Part shown: positions 27,186-35,638 of the stretch, piece after piece
Layout: the number at the start of each line of letters is the position of its first letter
Numbering within the stretch: the stretch's first letter is position 1
NCBI GenBank assembly: GCA_001791645.1
Contig: MGFA01000016.1
Span: 1 to 60,181 of the forward strand
DNA from: Candidatus Uhrbacteria bacterium RIFOXYB12_FULL_58_10
Lineage (GTDB): Bacteria > Patescibacteriota > Patescibacteriia > UBA9934 > GWF2-40-263
Direction: 5' to 3'
DNA: 60,181 bases
The notes under the pieces: generated by a model
Told to the model about the DNA's origin: nothing
The model's input: the letters and a program-made list of their open reading frames with translations, nothing else
Databases searched by the model: none
Made by a program: the position numbers and the translations under genes

Positions 27186-28439
27186 TTATCGTTCAACAAG
27201 ATAATTGAGCGGATCCGTTGGAATGCCGTTTAGGCGTACTTCAAAGTGAAGATGCGCTCCCGTAGATAATCCTGCCCCAGGCGTGCCTGGCACGCCACCC
27301 GAGAGTCCCAGCGTGCTTCCACGCGAAACGAACTGATCCTGAGATACAGAAACCTTTGAAAGATGCGCGTAGAGAGTCGCGATCCCGTTGGAATGAATGA
27401 CCATCACGTAGTTGCCGTACATATTCCCCGTTCGCGTCCACGCGACATAGCCCGGGGCCGCTGACAGCACGGGCGTTCCAAGAGGGACAGGAAGATCAAT
27501 GCCTGGATGCTCAAAGAGATGACGGAACGGATAACTCTTATCATGAAACAGGGCTGAAATCCCCTTCAATGGCTCTACGGGCCAGGAAAGGACGCTGCTC
27601 CCCTCCCCCACGGAGTCAACGGAAGAAAGTTTTCTCTCAACCTCATCCTGAAGCAGAGCAATCTGCTGGTTTACATACTGTTGCTCTCCACGTAATTCAG
27701 AGAGAAATGATTGAAATTGAGCCTCCGAACGTTGCGTCTGCGCCAAGAGGATTCCTTTTGATCCTTGCTCGTCCTCAAGTAATGCCATTTGCGTTTCCTG
27801 TTGCGTCTGAAGATCCGCGAGCTGCTTTCGCTTACCGATCTGGGAGGCGCGATCGCTTTCAAAACGCACGCGTTCGGCTTCCGCCTGATCCAAGGCACTC
27901 TTCAGATCACCCGTAACGCTTGAAAGCTCCTGAAGCCTTGTAAAGAGATCTCCAAACGAATCGGAACCGAAGAGAAGCTGAAGCGTCAAATCATTATCAT
28001 ATACGTCCATTTGGCGCAAAAGCTGTGCCAGTGACTCGCGGCTTCGGCTCAGCTGTGCCTCCACGGCCTCCATTTGAGTTTCCAAGACGAGGATTTCATC
28101 GTTTAGCGCGGACATTTCTTTTTCCGTCACATCAATGTCCAATTCCGTTTTCGCGATACGGTTATCCAGCAACTCCAGCTCAACCTCGATGGTCGTTTCT
28201 TTGCTTTGAAGCAGGGAGATCTTCTCCCGATATTTGTCGATGTTTTGGTTCAGTTTTTCGACATCCGAACGTTTTTCCGAAATTTGCTCGTTCAGCGAAT
28301 CAATGACAACCACCGCGCCCGCATCCTCAATAACGACATCATTTGGCGTATTGTCACCCATGGCATATACAAATCCAAAACAGGCCGCACTTGCGATGAG
28401 AATAACGAATCCGATCAAATACCCCTTTGGATGGATCAT
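27186..28439 (-). CDS. Membrane-anchored coiled-coil M23 peptidase (EnvC/PcsB-like)
   Basis: 417 residues. Membrane anchor or signal 8-26, a long coiled coil (about 45-280), then an M23 (LytM) domain with HPGIDLP and, at 396-401, HLHFEV: the zinc-binding and catalytic residues appear intact. Proteins built this way (EnvC, PcsB) activate or perform peptidoglycan cleavage during division. It overlaps gltX by 4 bases (ATGA). Confidence 0.9.
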   Translation of the reverse strand: MIHPKGYLIGFVILIASAACFGFVYAMGDNTPNDVVIEDAGAVVVIDSLNEQISEKRSDVEKLNQNIDKYREKISLLQSKETTIEVELELLDNRIAKTELDIDVTEKEMSALNDEILVLETQMEAVEAQLSRSRESLAQLLRQMDVYDNDLTLQLLFGSDSFGDLFTRLQELSSVTGDLKSALDQAEAERVRFESDRASQIGKRKQLADLQTQQETQMALLEDEQGSKGILLAQTQRSEAQFQSFLSELRGEQQYVNQQIALLQDEVERKLSSVDSVGEGSSVLSWPVEPLKGISALFHDKSYPFRHLFEHPGIDLPVPLGTPVLSAAPGYVAWTRTGNMYGNYVMVIHSNGIATLYAHLSKVSVSQDQFVSRGSTLGLSGGVPGTPGAGLSTGAHLHFEVRLNGIPTDPLNYLVER

Positions 28440-29905
28440 GAGGAAATGGCATTAACGGCCGATTCCAGCCTTCGAAGCGTTTCTTCGAGGCCAAGCGCCC
28501 ACGCGAGCTCAAACGGGCTTGGTGATGACGAACGTCCGGAAAGGGCAACACGCATCGGCCACAAAACGTTTCCATTTTGTAGTCCGTTAGCTTCAATATA
28601 CTCCTTAAGAGACGCTTCGATCAACCCAACATCCTCCCAGATTTTCGGATCCATGGACGTCAAATGCCCGCGTACTCCCTTCAGGCTCCGGAGCGCGTCA
28701 TTGACATCGGCCTTTTTCCAAATGAGCAGCTGCGGATCAAACGTCGGTAAGACCCGATATCCATCCACCAGGTCAACAATTTCGGACAAGCGGGTCATGC
28801 GAGGCCGCTCAACCGAGCAGATGCGCTTAATCAGCATAGGTTCGACGCTCTTCCCTGCCCGTTCCAGAAACGGCATAACCAACCCGACCAATTCTTCCGG
28901 TGTTTTTTTCATGATGTACTGTCCATTCATCCAGTCGAGTTTTGCCGTATCAAAAACGGCTCCGGACTTGTTGATCTTTGACAAATCAAATGCTTCGGTC
29001 AGTTCATTGATTGAATACAATTCTTGATCAGCCTTGGGATTAAAGCCAAGGAGGGCTACGAAATTAATGAGCGCCTCCGGAAGGTATCCCTTGTCCAAAA
29101 AATCTTCGACGGCAACGTCACCCTGACGTTTCGAAAGCTTTGATTTGTCCGGATTGAGAATGAGAGGCAGATGAGCGAACACAGGCGCGTCCCATCCGAA
29201 TAAGCGGTACAAAATGACGTGTTTCGGAGTCGATGAAATCCATTCCTCACCACGAATGACATGGGAAATCTTCATGAGGTGGTCATCGACCACAACCGCG
29301 AGATGATAGGTTGGAAATCCATCCGACTTCATCAAAACCTGATCATCGATTTCAGCATTTTGAATAGTAATTTGTCCACGGATAGCATCATCAAACGACG
29401 TTTCGCCATCTGGCATCCTGAGTCTGATCACATGCGGCTCGTTCGCGCTCAGTCGAAGGCTCGTTTCTTCCTTGGAAAGCGAGAGACAACGGCGGTCGTA
29501 CTTCGTGGGAAGTTTAGCGATTTCTTGTTGCTTGCGAAGCGAATCCAGTCGTTCGCTCGAACAAAAACAATAATACGCACTTCCCTGCGCGACCAATGAC
29601 TCGGCATACTCCAAGTAAAGCGGGAGCCGTTCTGACTGAATATATGGGCCGAGGTCACCCGATTGGACAACGACACCCCCTTCAAGCTTGGGGCCCTCAT
29701 CCGGCGCAAGGCCAACGCGAAAGAGCGTAGAAAGCAACGATTCAACCGCACCAGGCACATAACGTTCTCGATCCGTGTCCTCAATGCGCAGCAAAAAAGT
29801 TCCGCCCTGCTGACGCGCGAGCAAGACGTTATACAAACAGGTGCGAAGACTGCCGATGTGAAGATATCCGGTCGGTGACGGTGCAAAACGAGTTCGAATG
29901 CTCAT
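28436..29905 (-). CDS. gltX: Glutamyl-tRNA synthetase
   Basis: 489 residues. Class I motifs: HIGS at 16-19 (FAPSPTGYLHIGSLRT) and KLSKRQGDV in the KMSKS position, followed by the all-helical anticodon-binding half. It charges tRNA-Glu, and often tRNA-Gln where GatCAB is used; no gat genes are in view. Flanked by 4-bp overlaps on both sides, so co-translated with the WecG-type transferase and the M23 peptidase. Confidence 0.95.
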   Translation of the reverse strand: MSIRTRFAPSPTGYLHIGSLRTCLYNVLLARQQGGTFLLRIEDTDRERYVPGAVESLLSTLFRVGLAPDEGPKLEGGVVVQSGDLGPYIQSERLPLYLEYAESLVAQGSAYYCFCSSERLDSLRKQQEIAKLPTKYDRRCLSLSKEETSLRLSANEPHVIRLRMPDGETSFDDAIRGQITIQNAEIDDQVLMKSDGFPTYHLAVVVDDHLMKISHVIRGEEWISSTPKHVILYRLFGWDAPVFAHLPLILNPDKSKLSKRQGDVAVEDFLDKGYLPEALINFVALLGFNPKADQELYSINELTEAFDLSKINKSGAVFDTAKLDWMNGQYIMKKTPEELVGLVMPFLERAGKSVEPMLIKRICSVERPRMTRLSEIVDLVDGYRVLPTFDPQLLIWKKADVNDALRSLKGVRGHLTSMDPKIWEDVGLIEASLKEYIEANGLQNGNVLWPMRVALSGRSSSPSPFELAWALGLEETLRRLESAVNAISS

Positions 29906-30711
29906 AATCCACGTAATTGACGAAAAATTTCAGGAACACTTGCGCGGCAGGCACGGATGAATCTTCGATGCCTAAGTGTATCCCAAATGACAATGGCTGG
30001 GAAGACAGGAAAAGCCCGGAAAATACGACGGAATCGGCGCGGTTCAATCAAAAGCCGCCAAAGCCATTCAAGCCCAATGTGACGAACATGAATGGGAGCA
30101 CGCCGTTTTGAATGAGAAATCATGTCGAATGCGCCGCCGGTGCCGATGAGCACGCGCAAGGACGGGAGATTCGAGGCTGCGCGGTCTCTAAGAAATTCCA
30201 TGACACGCTCCTGTTTTTTCATGCCGAGCCCCACGGCAACTACGTGGAAGCCACTTAGAACCGAAACGGAAAGATCCTGAATTTGCTCGAGTCTAATGTG
30301 CCCCGGATCGATCCCCTCGACCTGCAAGCCAGAAATCTGCGCTCTGAGGTTCTGCGCGGCACGTTCCGAGACTCCCTGGTCACCGCCGAACAGGGCGAGA
30401 CGCATGCCAGTCGCCGCACATTCGCGCGCAATCAGTAAAAGCGAGTCAACGCCCGTATGACGGTGAGCTAGGAGGTTGCCCGTAATCGCAGGAACGGCAA
30501 AGCGCAGTCCGACGCCGTCCGGGAGCGAAAGGTCTGACCGATTGAGCATCGAACGAAACGAGTCATCGTGACGGACGAGCAAAAGGAATTCCGGATTTGG
30601 CGTGACGATCACGTGAGCCGAACTTGAACGCAGCCAATCCGAAACGCAACGACGAAGCTCGTCCGTCGATAAATCATCAATGCGAACACCAAAAAGTTGA
30701 TGCTGCCTCAT
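29902..30711 (-). CDS. WecG/TagA/CpsF-family glycosyltransferase
   Basis: 269 residues, GT26 family. Signatures: TPNPEFLLLVRHD, LSLPDGVGLRFA, ALFGGDQGVSERAAQNLRA, and VAVGLGMKKQERVMEFLRD. Members add N-acetylmannosamine or its uronic acid to lipid-linked GlcNAc in teichoic acid and enterobacterial common antigen synthesis; the sugar here is unknown. First gene of its operon, with a leaderless promoter that abuts the CIRCE element of clpB. Confidence 0.9.
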   Translation of the reverse strand: MRQHQLFGVRIDDLSTDELRRCVSDWLRSSSAHVIVTPNPEFLLLVRHDDSFRSMLNRSDLSLPDGVGLRFAVPAITGNLLAHRHTGVDSLLLIARECAATGMRLALFGGDQGVSERAAQNLRAQISGLQVEGIDPGHIRLEQIQDLSVSVLSGFHVVAVGLGMKKQERVMEFLRDRAASNLPSLRVLIGTGGAFDMISHSKRRAPIHVRHIGLEWLWRLLIEPRRFRRIFRAFPVFPAIVIWDTLRHRRFIRACRASVPEIFRQLRGL

Positions 30712-30719
30712 ACGGTTTC

Positions 30720-30748
30720 ATCTTATCCCGTTTGTTGACATTCACCAA
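30720..30748 (-). promoter_or_regulatory. Promoter of the wecG-gltX operon (leaderless)
   Basis: Minus strand: TTGGTG (30743-30748), 17-bp spacer, TAAGAT (30720-30725), 8 nt to the ATG. Its -35 touches the CIRCE palindrome, so HrcA could affect it too. Confidence 0.6.
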
Positions 30749-30763
30749 TTAGCACTCTATACT
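30735..30763 (+). promoter_or_regulatory. Heat-shock operon promoter of clpB
   Basis: TTGACA (30735-30740), 17-bp spacer, TATACT (30758-30763). The -10 is exactly the first six bases of the CIRCE spacer. Confidence 0.85.
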
Positions 30764-30775
30764 ACGGAGTGCTAA
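30749..30775. promoter_or_regulatory. CIRCE element (HrcA operator)
   Basis: TTAGCACTC-N9-GAGTGCTAA, a perfect match to the CIRCE consensus. It overlaps the clpB -10, so HrcA binding would block transcription until heat shock. hrcA itself is not in the window. Confidence 0.96.
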
Positions 30776-30789
30776 TCGTACTACGCTTT

Positions 30790-33420
30790 ATGCTTCCCAA
30801 CAATTTTACACTCAAGTCGCAAGAGGCTCTTCAAAGTGCAAATTCCTTCGCGGCCGAAGGCGGCCAGCCTGCCCTTGAGCCGATTCACCTGCTCGCTTCC
30901 CTGCTTTCGCAGGACGATGGCGTGGTACGCGCAATCGTAAACAAGATCGTGGGGAATCCCACTGAACTGCGCGCAGAACTCGATCGTATTCTTGATTCGC
31001 TTCCAAAGCAACGCGCGCGTGGCGGCGGCATCGGACAAATTTTCTTATCGCAGGAAATGGCGGCCGTTCTTTCCGAATCTTCAAAAATTGCCAAACAGTT
31101 TAAAGATGACTATATTTCGACCGAACATCTGTTGCTCGGCCTGCTCACAAATAAAAACATCGTTCGGTTTCTCAGCCAGCATAACATGACAGACGAAACG
31201 GTCATGCGCGCGCTGAAGGACATTCGCGGAACCCAACGCGTCGATACCCAGGAGCCGGAGGCACGGTACCAGGCGCTTAAAAAATACAGCCGCAATCTCA
31301 CGGATGCCGCCCGTGCGGGAGAACTTGACCCGGTCATCGGACGTGACGCGGAAATTCGTCGCGTGATGCAGGTATTATCCCGCCGAACAAAAAATAACCC
31401 AGTCCTTATCGGAGAAGCCGGCGTAGGAAAGACGGCTATCATCGAAGGCCTGGCACAACGCATCATCGCGGGCGACGTCCCAGAAATGCTCAAGGACAAG
31501 GAGATCGTCGCGCTTGACATTGGCTCATTGGTTGCCGGAACAAAATATCGTGGCGAATTCGAAGACCGTCTGAAGGCCGTACTCAAGGAAATCGAGGAAT
31601 CGGGCGGCAAGATTATTTTATTTATTGATGAGCTTCATACGCTGGTGGGAGCCGGCACAACCGAAGGCGGATCGCTTGACGCAGCGAATATGCTCAAGCC
31701 TGCCCTTGCCCGCGGAAAACTCCGTGCGGTCGGCGCGACGACACTAAAGGAATTCCAGCGCTACATTGAGAAAGACGCGGCGTTAGAACGCCGGTTCCAA
31801 CCAGTCATGGTGGAGGAACCGTCCACGGAAGACACTATCGCCATTCTTCGCGGCATCAAGGAAAAATACGAGCTCCACCATGGCGTGCGCATATCCGATC
31901 CGGCGATCGTATCCGCGGCGGAACTTTCGCAACGCTATATCACCGACCGACATCTTCCCGACAAGGCGGTGGACCTCATTGATGAGGCCGCCTCCGCATT
32001 GCGCATGCAGATTGACTCCATGCCAGAGGAGCTAGATATGCTCAAGCGCGACCTGATGCGCCATGAAATTGAGCGTCGAGCGCTTGAAAAGGAGGAGGAC
32101 AAGGATTCAAAGGCGCGTTTGTCTGAAATTGAACGGCAAATCGCCGACCTGCGAGAAAAAACGGATGCCCTCGAGGGAAGGTGGAAAAATGAAAAGGAAA
32201 AAATTTCGGAAATTCAATCGATCAAGGGCGCGTTAGAAAAATCGCGCGCGGAAGCCGAGATTGCGGAACGCAAGGGTGATCTTGAAACGGTCGCCAAAAT
32301 TCGGTATGGCACGATCCCCGCGGATGAAAAACGTCTAAAGACAGTTGAAATATCCCTGACGAAACTGCAACAGGATCGCGGGATTCTTAAGCAAGTCGTA
32401 ACGGAAGAGGATGTCGCCGGCGTCGTTTCGCGCTGGACCGGGATCCCCGTGTCAAAAATGCTTGAATCCGAACTCAAGAAGCTCGTACGTATGGAAAAGG
32501 AGCTCGGCTCGCGCGTCGTTGGACAATCCGAGGCGATCGCCGCGGTCTCAAACGCCTTGCGCCGTTCTCGTGCCGGGATTGCGGAAACGAACCGTCCCAT
32601 CGGCTCTTTCATTTTCCTCGGACCAACCGGCGTTGGAAAGACCGAACTTGCCAGGGCGCTTGCCGAGTTCATGTTCAATGACGAGTCCGCGCTCGTTCGC
32701 CTTGACATGTCCGAGTACATGGAACGTCATGCGGTATCGAAGATCATCGGTTCCCCGCCGGGCTACGTCGGCCACGAAGAAGGCGGACAACTGACGGAGA
32801 CCGTTCGACGCCGCCCATATTCCGTTCTTCTTTTCGACGAAATCGAAAAGGCGCATCCGGATACGTTTAACATTCTTTTGCAAATCCTTGATGACGGACA
32901 TCTCACGGACGCCAAAGGACGAAAAGTCAACTTCAAGAACACCGTCATCATCATGACTTCGAACATTGGTTCCGACGTGATTTTGGACGCGGGAAAAACA
33001 AAGGCTGCCATCGGATTTTCTGATGAGGATGACAGAGGGTCGGAAGAAGGGGAGGTTCGCGACCGCGTCCTCGGAATGCTCAAGGACCACTTTCGTCCCG
33101 AATTTATTAATCGCGTCGATGACATCATCATGTTCCACGCGTTAACCGAGGAACAAATCGGAGAAATCGTTAATCTGCAACTTACACGCGTCTTCGAACG
33201 CATCGAGCGCGAGCGCTCGATGACTCTTTCCGTGTCCGCGGCCGCGCGCAAACTGCTCGCCCGCAAAGGATATGATCCATCGTACGGAGCTCGACCGCTC
33301 AAACGTGTGATTCAGCAGCTCATCCTGAATCCGCTCGCGTTGAAAATCGTTTCCGGGGAATTGCTGGAAGGAGCTTCGGTCAGCATCGGGGCGAAAGGGG
33401 ACGAAATCACCATTTCATAG
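30790..33420 (+). CDS. clpB: ClpB-type disaggregase, AAA+ protein
   Basis: 876 residues. Clp N-domain (1-145, two repeats), NBD1 with Walker A GEAGVGKT (208-215) and [12 protein letters not shown], a coiled-coil middle domain (about 390-515), NBD2 with Walker A GPTGVGKT (611-618), [12 protein letters not shown], and the C-terminal [13 protein letters not shown]. The middle domain is long enough for ClpB rather than ClpC, and I see no ClpP-binding IGF/L loop. ClpB resolves protein aggregates with DnaK; CIRCE control fits. The ATG at 30790 is used because an upstream in-frame GTG lies inside CIRCE. Confidence 0.93.
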   Translation: MLPNNFTLKSQEALQSANSFAAEGGQPALEPIHLLASLLSQDDGVVRAIVNKIVGNPTELRAELDRILDSLPKQRARGGGIGQIFLSQEMAAVLSESSKIAKQFKDDYISTEHLLLGLLTNKNIVRFLSQHNMTDETVMRALKDIRGTQRVDTQEPEARYQALKKYSRNLTDAARAGELDPVIGRDAEIRRVMQVLSRRTKNNPVLIGEAGVGKTAIIEGLAQRIIAGDVPEMLKDKEIVALDIGSLVAGTKYRGEFEDRLKAVLKEIEESGGKIILFIDELHTLVGAGTTEGGSLDAANMLKPALARGKLRAVGATTLKEFQRYIEKDAALERRFQPVMVEEPSTEDTIAILRGIKEKYELHHGVRISDPAIVSAAELSQRYITDRHLPDKAVDLIDEAASALRMQIDSMPEELDMLKRDLMRHEIERRALEKEEDKDSKARLSEIERQIADLREKTDALEGRWKNEKEKISEIQSIKGALEKSRAEAEIAERKGDLETVAKIRYGTIPADEKRLKTVEISLTKLQQDRGILKQVVTEEDVAGVVSRWTGIPVSKMLESELKKLVRMEKELGSRVVGQSEAIAAVSNALRRSRAGIAETNRPIGSFIFLGPTGVGKTELARALAEFMFNDESALVRLDMSEYMERHAVSKIIGSPPGYVGHEEGGQLTETVRRRPYSVLLFDEIEKAHPDTFNILLQILDDGHLTDAKGRKVNFKNTVIIMTSNIGSDVILDAGKTKAAIGFSDEDDRGSEEGEVRDRVLGMLKDHFRPEFINRVDDIIMFHALTEEQIGEIVNLQLTRVFERIERERSMTLSVSAAARKLLARKGYDPSYGARPLKRVIQQLILNPLALKIVSGELLEGASVSIGAKGDEITIS

Positions 33421-33426
33421 TATAAT
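33421..33426 (+). promoter_or_regulatory. Probable -10 box ahead of the repeat-bearing secreted protein
   Basis: Perfect TATAAT immediately after the clpB stop, 9 nt before the ATG; no clear -35. Confidence 0.5.
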
Positions 33427-33435
33427 GACGTCGCT

Positions 33436-34845
33436 ATGATGCGACGTTATTTTATTGCTGCGTTGACGGCAATCCTTCTTATTTCGATCGTCTCTCCCAC
33501 GTTGGCGTTTGAGTTTAATCCGAGCTATGTGATTTCGGATGCCGAACTTCTGGACGCGGACAGCATGTCCGAGGAAGAAATCCAGGCATTTCTTGACGCA
33601 TATGGAACACTCGGAAGTCGATCGTTCACAGACGTCGATGACGAACGAAAATCTGCGGCTGAGATCATCCGCGATGCCGCGCACCGCAACGGGATTAATC
33701 CGCGCGTGATTCTCATCATGCTCCAAAAGGAGCAGAGTTTGATTGATGACACGGATCCGACGAGCGACCAGCTTGATTGGGCCATGGGCTATGGGATTTG
33801 TGACTCATGCAATTACCGCACGGAAGCGGCCCAACGATTCCGTGGATTTGCAAAGCAAATTAATTCTGCCACGCTTCAGCTGACCGATGGTTACATGGCC
33901 GATCTTGCGGCCTATGGAAAAACAGTCATCGGTTTCGGGCCGGGAATTTCCGTGGAGATAGATGGAATATCAGTGATATTCTCGAACAACGCTACCGCCG
34001 CACTCTATACCTACACTCCGCACACCCATGGAAATTCAAATTTTGCCAAGCTCTGGCAACGTTGGTTTACGCACGACTACCCGGACGGTACGCTTTTACA
34101 AAATAGTGAGGATGGAGGCGTGTGGCTGATTCGAAATGGAACGCGTCGTCCGATTACGTCTCGCGCGGCTCTGCTGACACGCTTTAACGAAAATGCCATT
34201 GTTTCCGTGGACGCAACGTCACTCGCCGTCTATCCGGTTGGAATGGCCATCTCTCTTCCGAACTATTCCCTGCTCCGTTCGCCGCGCGGAACGGTCTATT
34301 TGCTCGTCGATGACACGCTGCGAGGCATTGCGTCACAAGAGGCATTCCGAGCCATTGGATTCAACCCAGATGAGATCCTGGACGTGACCTTCGAGGATCT
34401 CGCTCAGTACGAAGAAGGCGAGCCAATCAGTACGGATACGGTCTATCCGCAGGGCGCCCTGCTTCAGGATACGGAAACGGGCGGCGTTTACTTCGTTCAG
34501 AATGGTGAGAAATCACCCATCATGTCACGCGAAATCCTCATGGCAAGATTCCCTCATGCCTCAATCAGCGCGGCGGAAGTAGGCGAACTTGAGCTCTATC
34601 CACTTACGGCACCGCTCTTGTTTCCTGATGGGACGCTCATCTCCGCTTCTGGGAAGCCCGATGTATACGTCGTCTCAGGCGGATACCGCCTTCCCATCAC
34701 TGACGAAGCCACGTTTCTTTCCTACGGTTGGAAATGGTCACAGGTCGTGACAACGAATGACCGCTCGATCTCAATTCATCCGCTCGGAGACCCCATTCAA
34801 ACTTCTGACACCGACGACCTGAGTCATGATACCAGTACGCTATGA
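33436..34845 (+). CDS. Secreted lysozyme-like protein with four C-terminal repeats
   Basis: 469 residues. Signal peptide 1-24 (ends PTLAF). The N-terminal part has NPRVILIMLQKEQSLI, then AMGYGICDSCNYR and NNATAALYTYTPH, a pattern I associate with lysozyme/transglycosylase-fold secreted proteins in which the Glu of KEQS would be catalytic. From about residue 213 come four tandem units of roughly 55-60 residues: each opens with (D)GTLL or equivalent, a Gly-rich turn, VWLI/VYLL/VYFV/VYVV, then a G.RRPI-like stretch and an ARF/FLSYG-like helix. The repeats may bind the cell wall or surface glycan. Exact function is unproven. It overlaps the next gene (ATGA). Confidence 0.7.
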   Translation: MMRRYFIAALTAILLISIVSPTLAFEFNPSYVISDAELLDADSMSEEEIQAFLDAYGTLGSRSFTDVDDERKSAAEIIRDAAHRNGINPRVILIMLQKEQSLIDDTDPTSDQLDWAMGYGICDSCNYRTEAAQRFRGFAKQINSATLQLTDGYMADLAAYGKTVIGFGPGISVEIDGISVIFSNNATAALYTYTPHTHGNSNFAKLWQRWFTHDYPDGTLLQNSEDGGVWLIRNGTRRPITSRAALLTRFNENAIVSVDATSLAVYPVGMAISLPNYSLLRSPRGTVYLLVDDTLRGIASQEAFRAIGFNPDEILDVTFEDLAQYEEGEPISTDTVYPQGALLQDTETGGVYFVQNGEKSPIMSREILMARFPHASISAAEVGELELYPLTAPLLFPDGTLISASGKPDVYVVSGGYRLPITDEATFLSYGWKWSQVVTTNDRSISIHPLGDPIQTSDTDDLSHDTSTL

Positions 34846-35633
34846 TCGTTTTTGCCGCGTTCACGCCACATTCGCCCCTTTTGCTTCCTCCAATTGGAAA
34901 GGACGCACGCGAACGAATGCGCCAGACGATCACGGCAATGGAAGGTCTCGGCGATGAACTGTATGCCTCCAAGCCAGATACCATCGTATGCATTTCCGCG
35001 CATGCCACCCAGCACGACGCAGCCTTTTCGGCAAACATGCACGATCACTACCACGTGGACATGCGCGAATTCGGGGATCTGACCACGACCCGCGAATTTT
35101 CATCGAACCCGTCGCTTCTTGACGCGATCCAGCGATCCGTTCGGCATGCTGGCATCCCCTTTACGCTTGATTCTGACGCGCGTCTGGACTATGGTTCGGC
35201 CGTTCCTCTGGTCATGCTCGCATCACCGCTCGCTTCCGTCAAAATTGTCCCCCTTTCATACAGCGGATTGGGTCCGAAGGAGCATTTTGCATTCGGTCGT
35301 GCGCTCAAGGATCTTTTGGTGACTCGAAATGAACGGATTGCCGTCATTGCCTCAGGAGATCTCGCACATTGCCTTACGTCGAATGCTCCGGCCGGGTTCC
35401 ATCCCGAAGGCGCCTTGTTCGATGAAGTCGCGCGTCGCTCGATTGAATCAGGTTTGGTCTCCAGACTACTTACAATTGATCCAAATATCGTCGAAAAAGC
35501 GTCTGAGTGCGCGTACCGCCCCATGCTCGTCCTGTTTGGGATCTTAGAAAATACGCGCATGGAACCAGAAATGCTTTCCTATGAAGCGCCGTTCGGTGTC
35601 GGATACCTTGTCGCCCAGTTCCACTTGTCGTAG
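34842..35633 (+). CDS. LigB/MEMO-like class III extradiol dioxygenase-fold protein
   Basis: 263 residues. Conserved His positions of the LigB fold: His10 (TPHSPLLLPP), His54 (ISAHAT), His176 (SGDLAHCL) and Glu189 (GFHPEGALFDE); also DYGSAVPLVML and CAYRPMLVLFG. Enzymes of this fold open catechol rings with Fe(II); the MEMO branch instead works in the AmmeMemoRadiSam system. Neither aromatic-degradation genes nor AMMECR1/radical-SAM partners are adjacent, so the substrate is unknown. Overlaps the upstream gene by 4 bases; priA follows after 5. Confidence 0.8.
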   Translation: MIVFAAFTPHSPLLLPPIGKDARERMRQTITAMEGLGDELYASKPDTIVCISAHATQHDAAFSANMHDHYHVDMREFGDLTTTREFSSNPSLLDAIQRSVRHAGIPFTLDSDARLDYGSAVPLVMLASPLASVKIVPLSYSGLGPKEHFAFGRALKDLLVTRNERIAVIASGDLAHCLTSNAPAGFHPEGALFDEVARRSIESGLVSRLLTIDPNIVEKASECAYRPMLVLFGILENTRMEPEMLSYEAPFGVGYLVAQFHLS

Positions 35634-35638
35634 CGACT

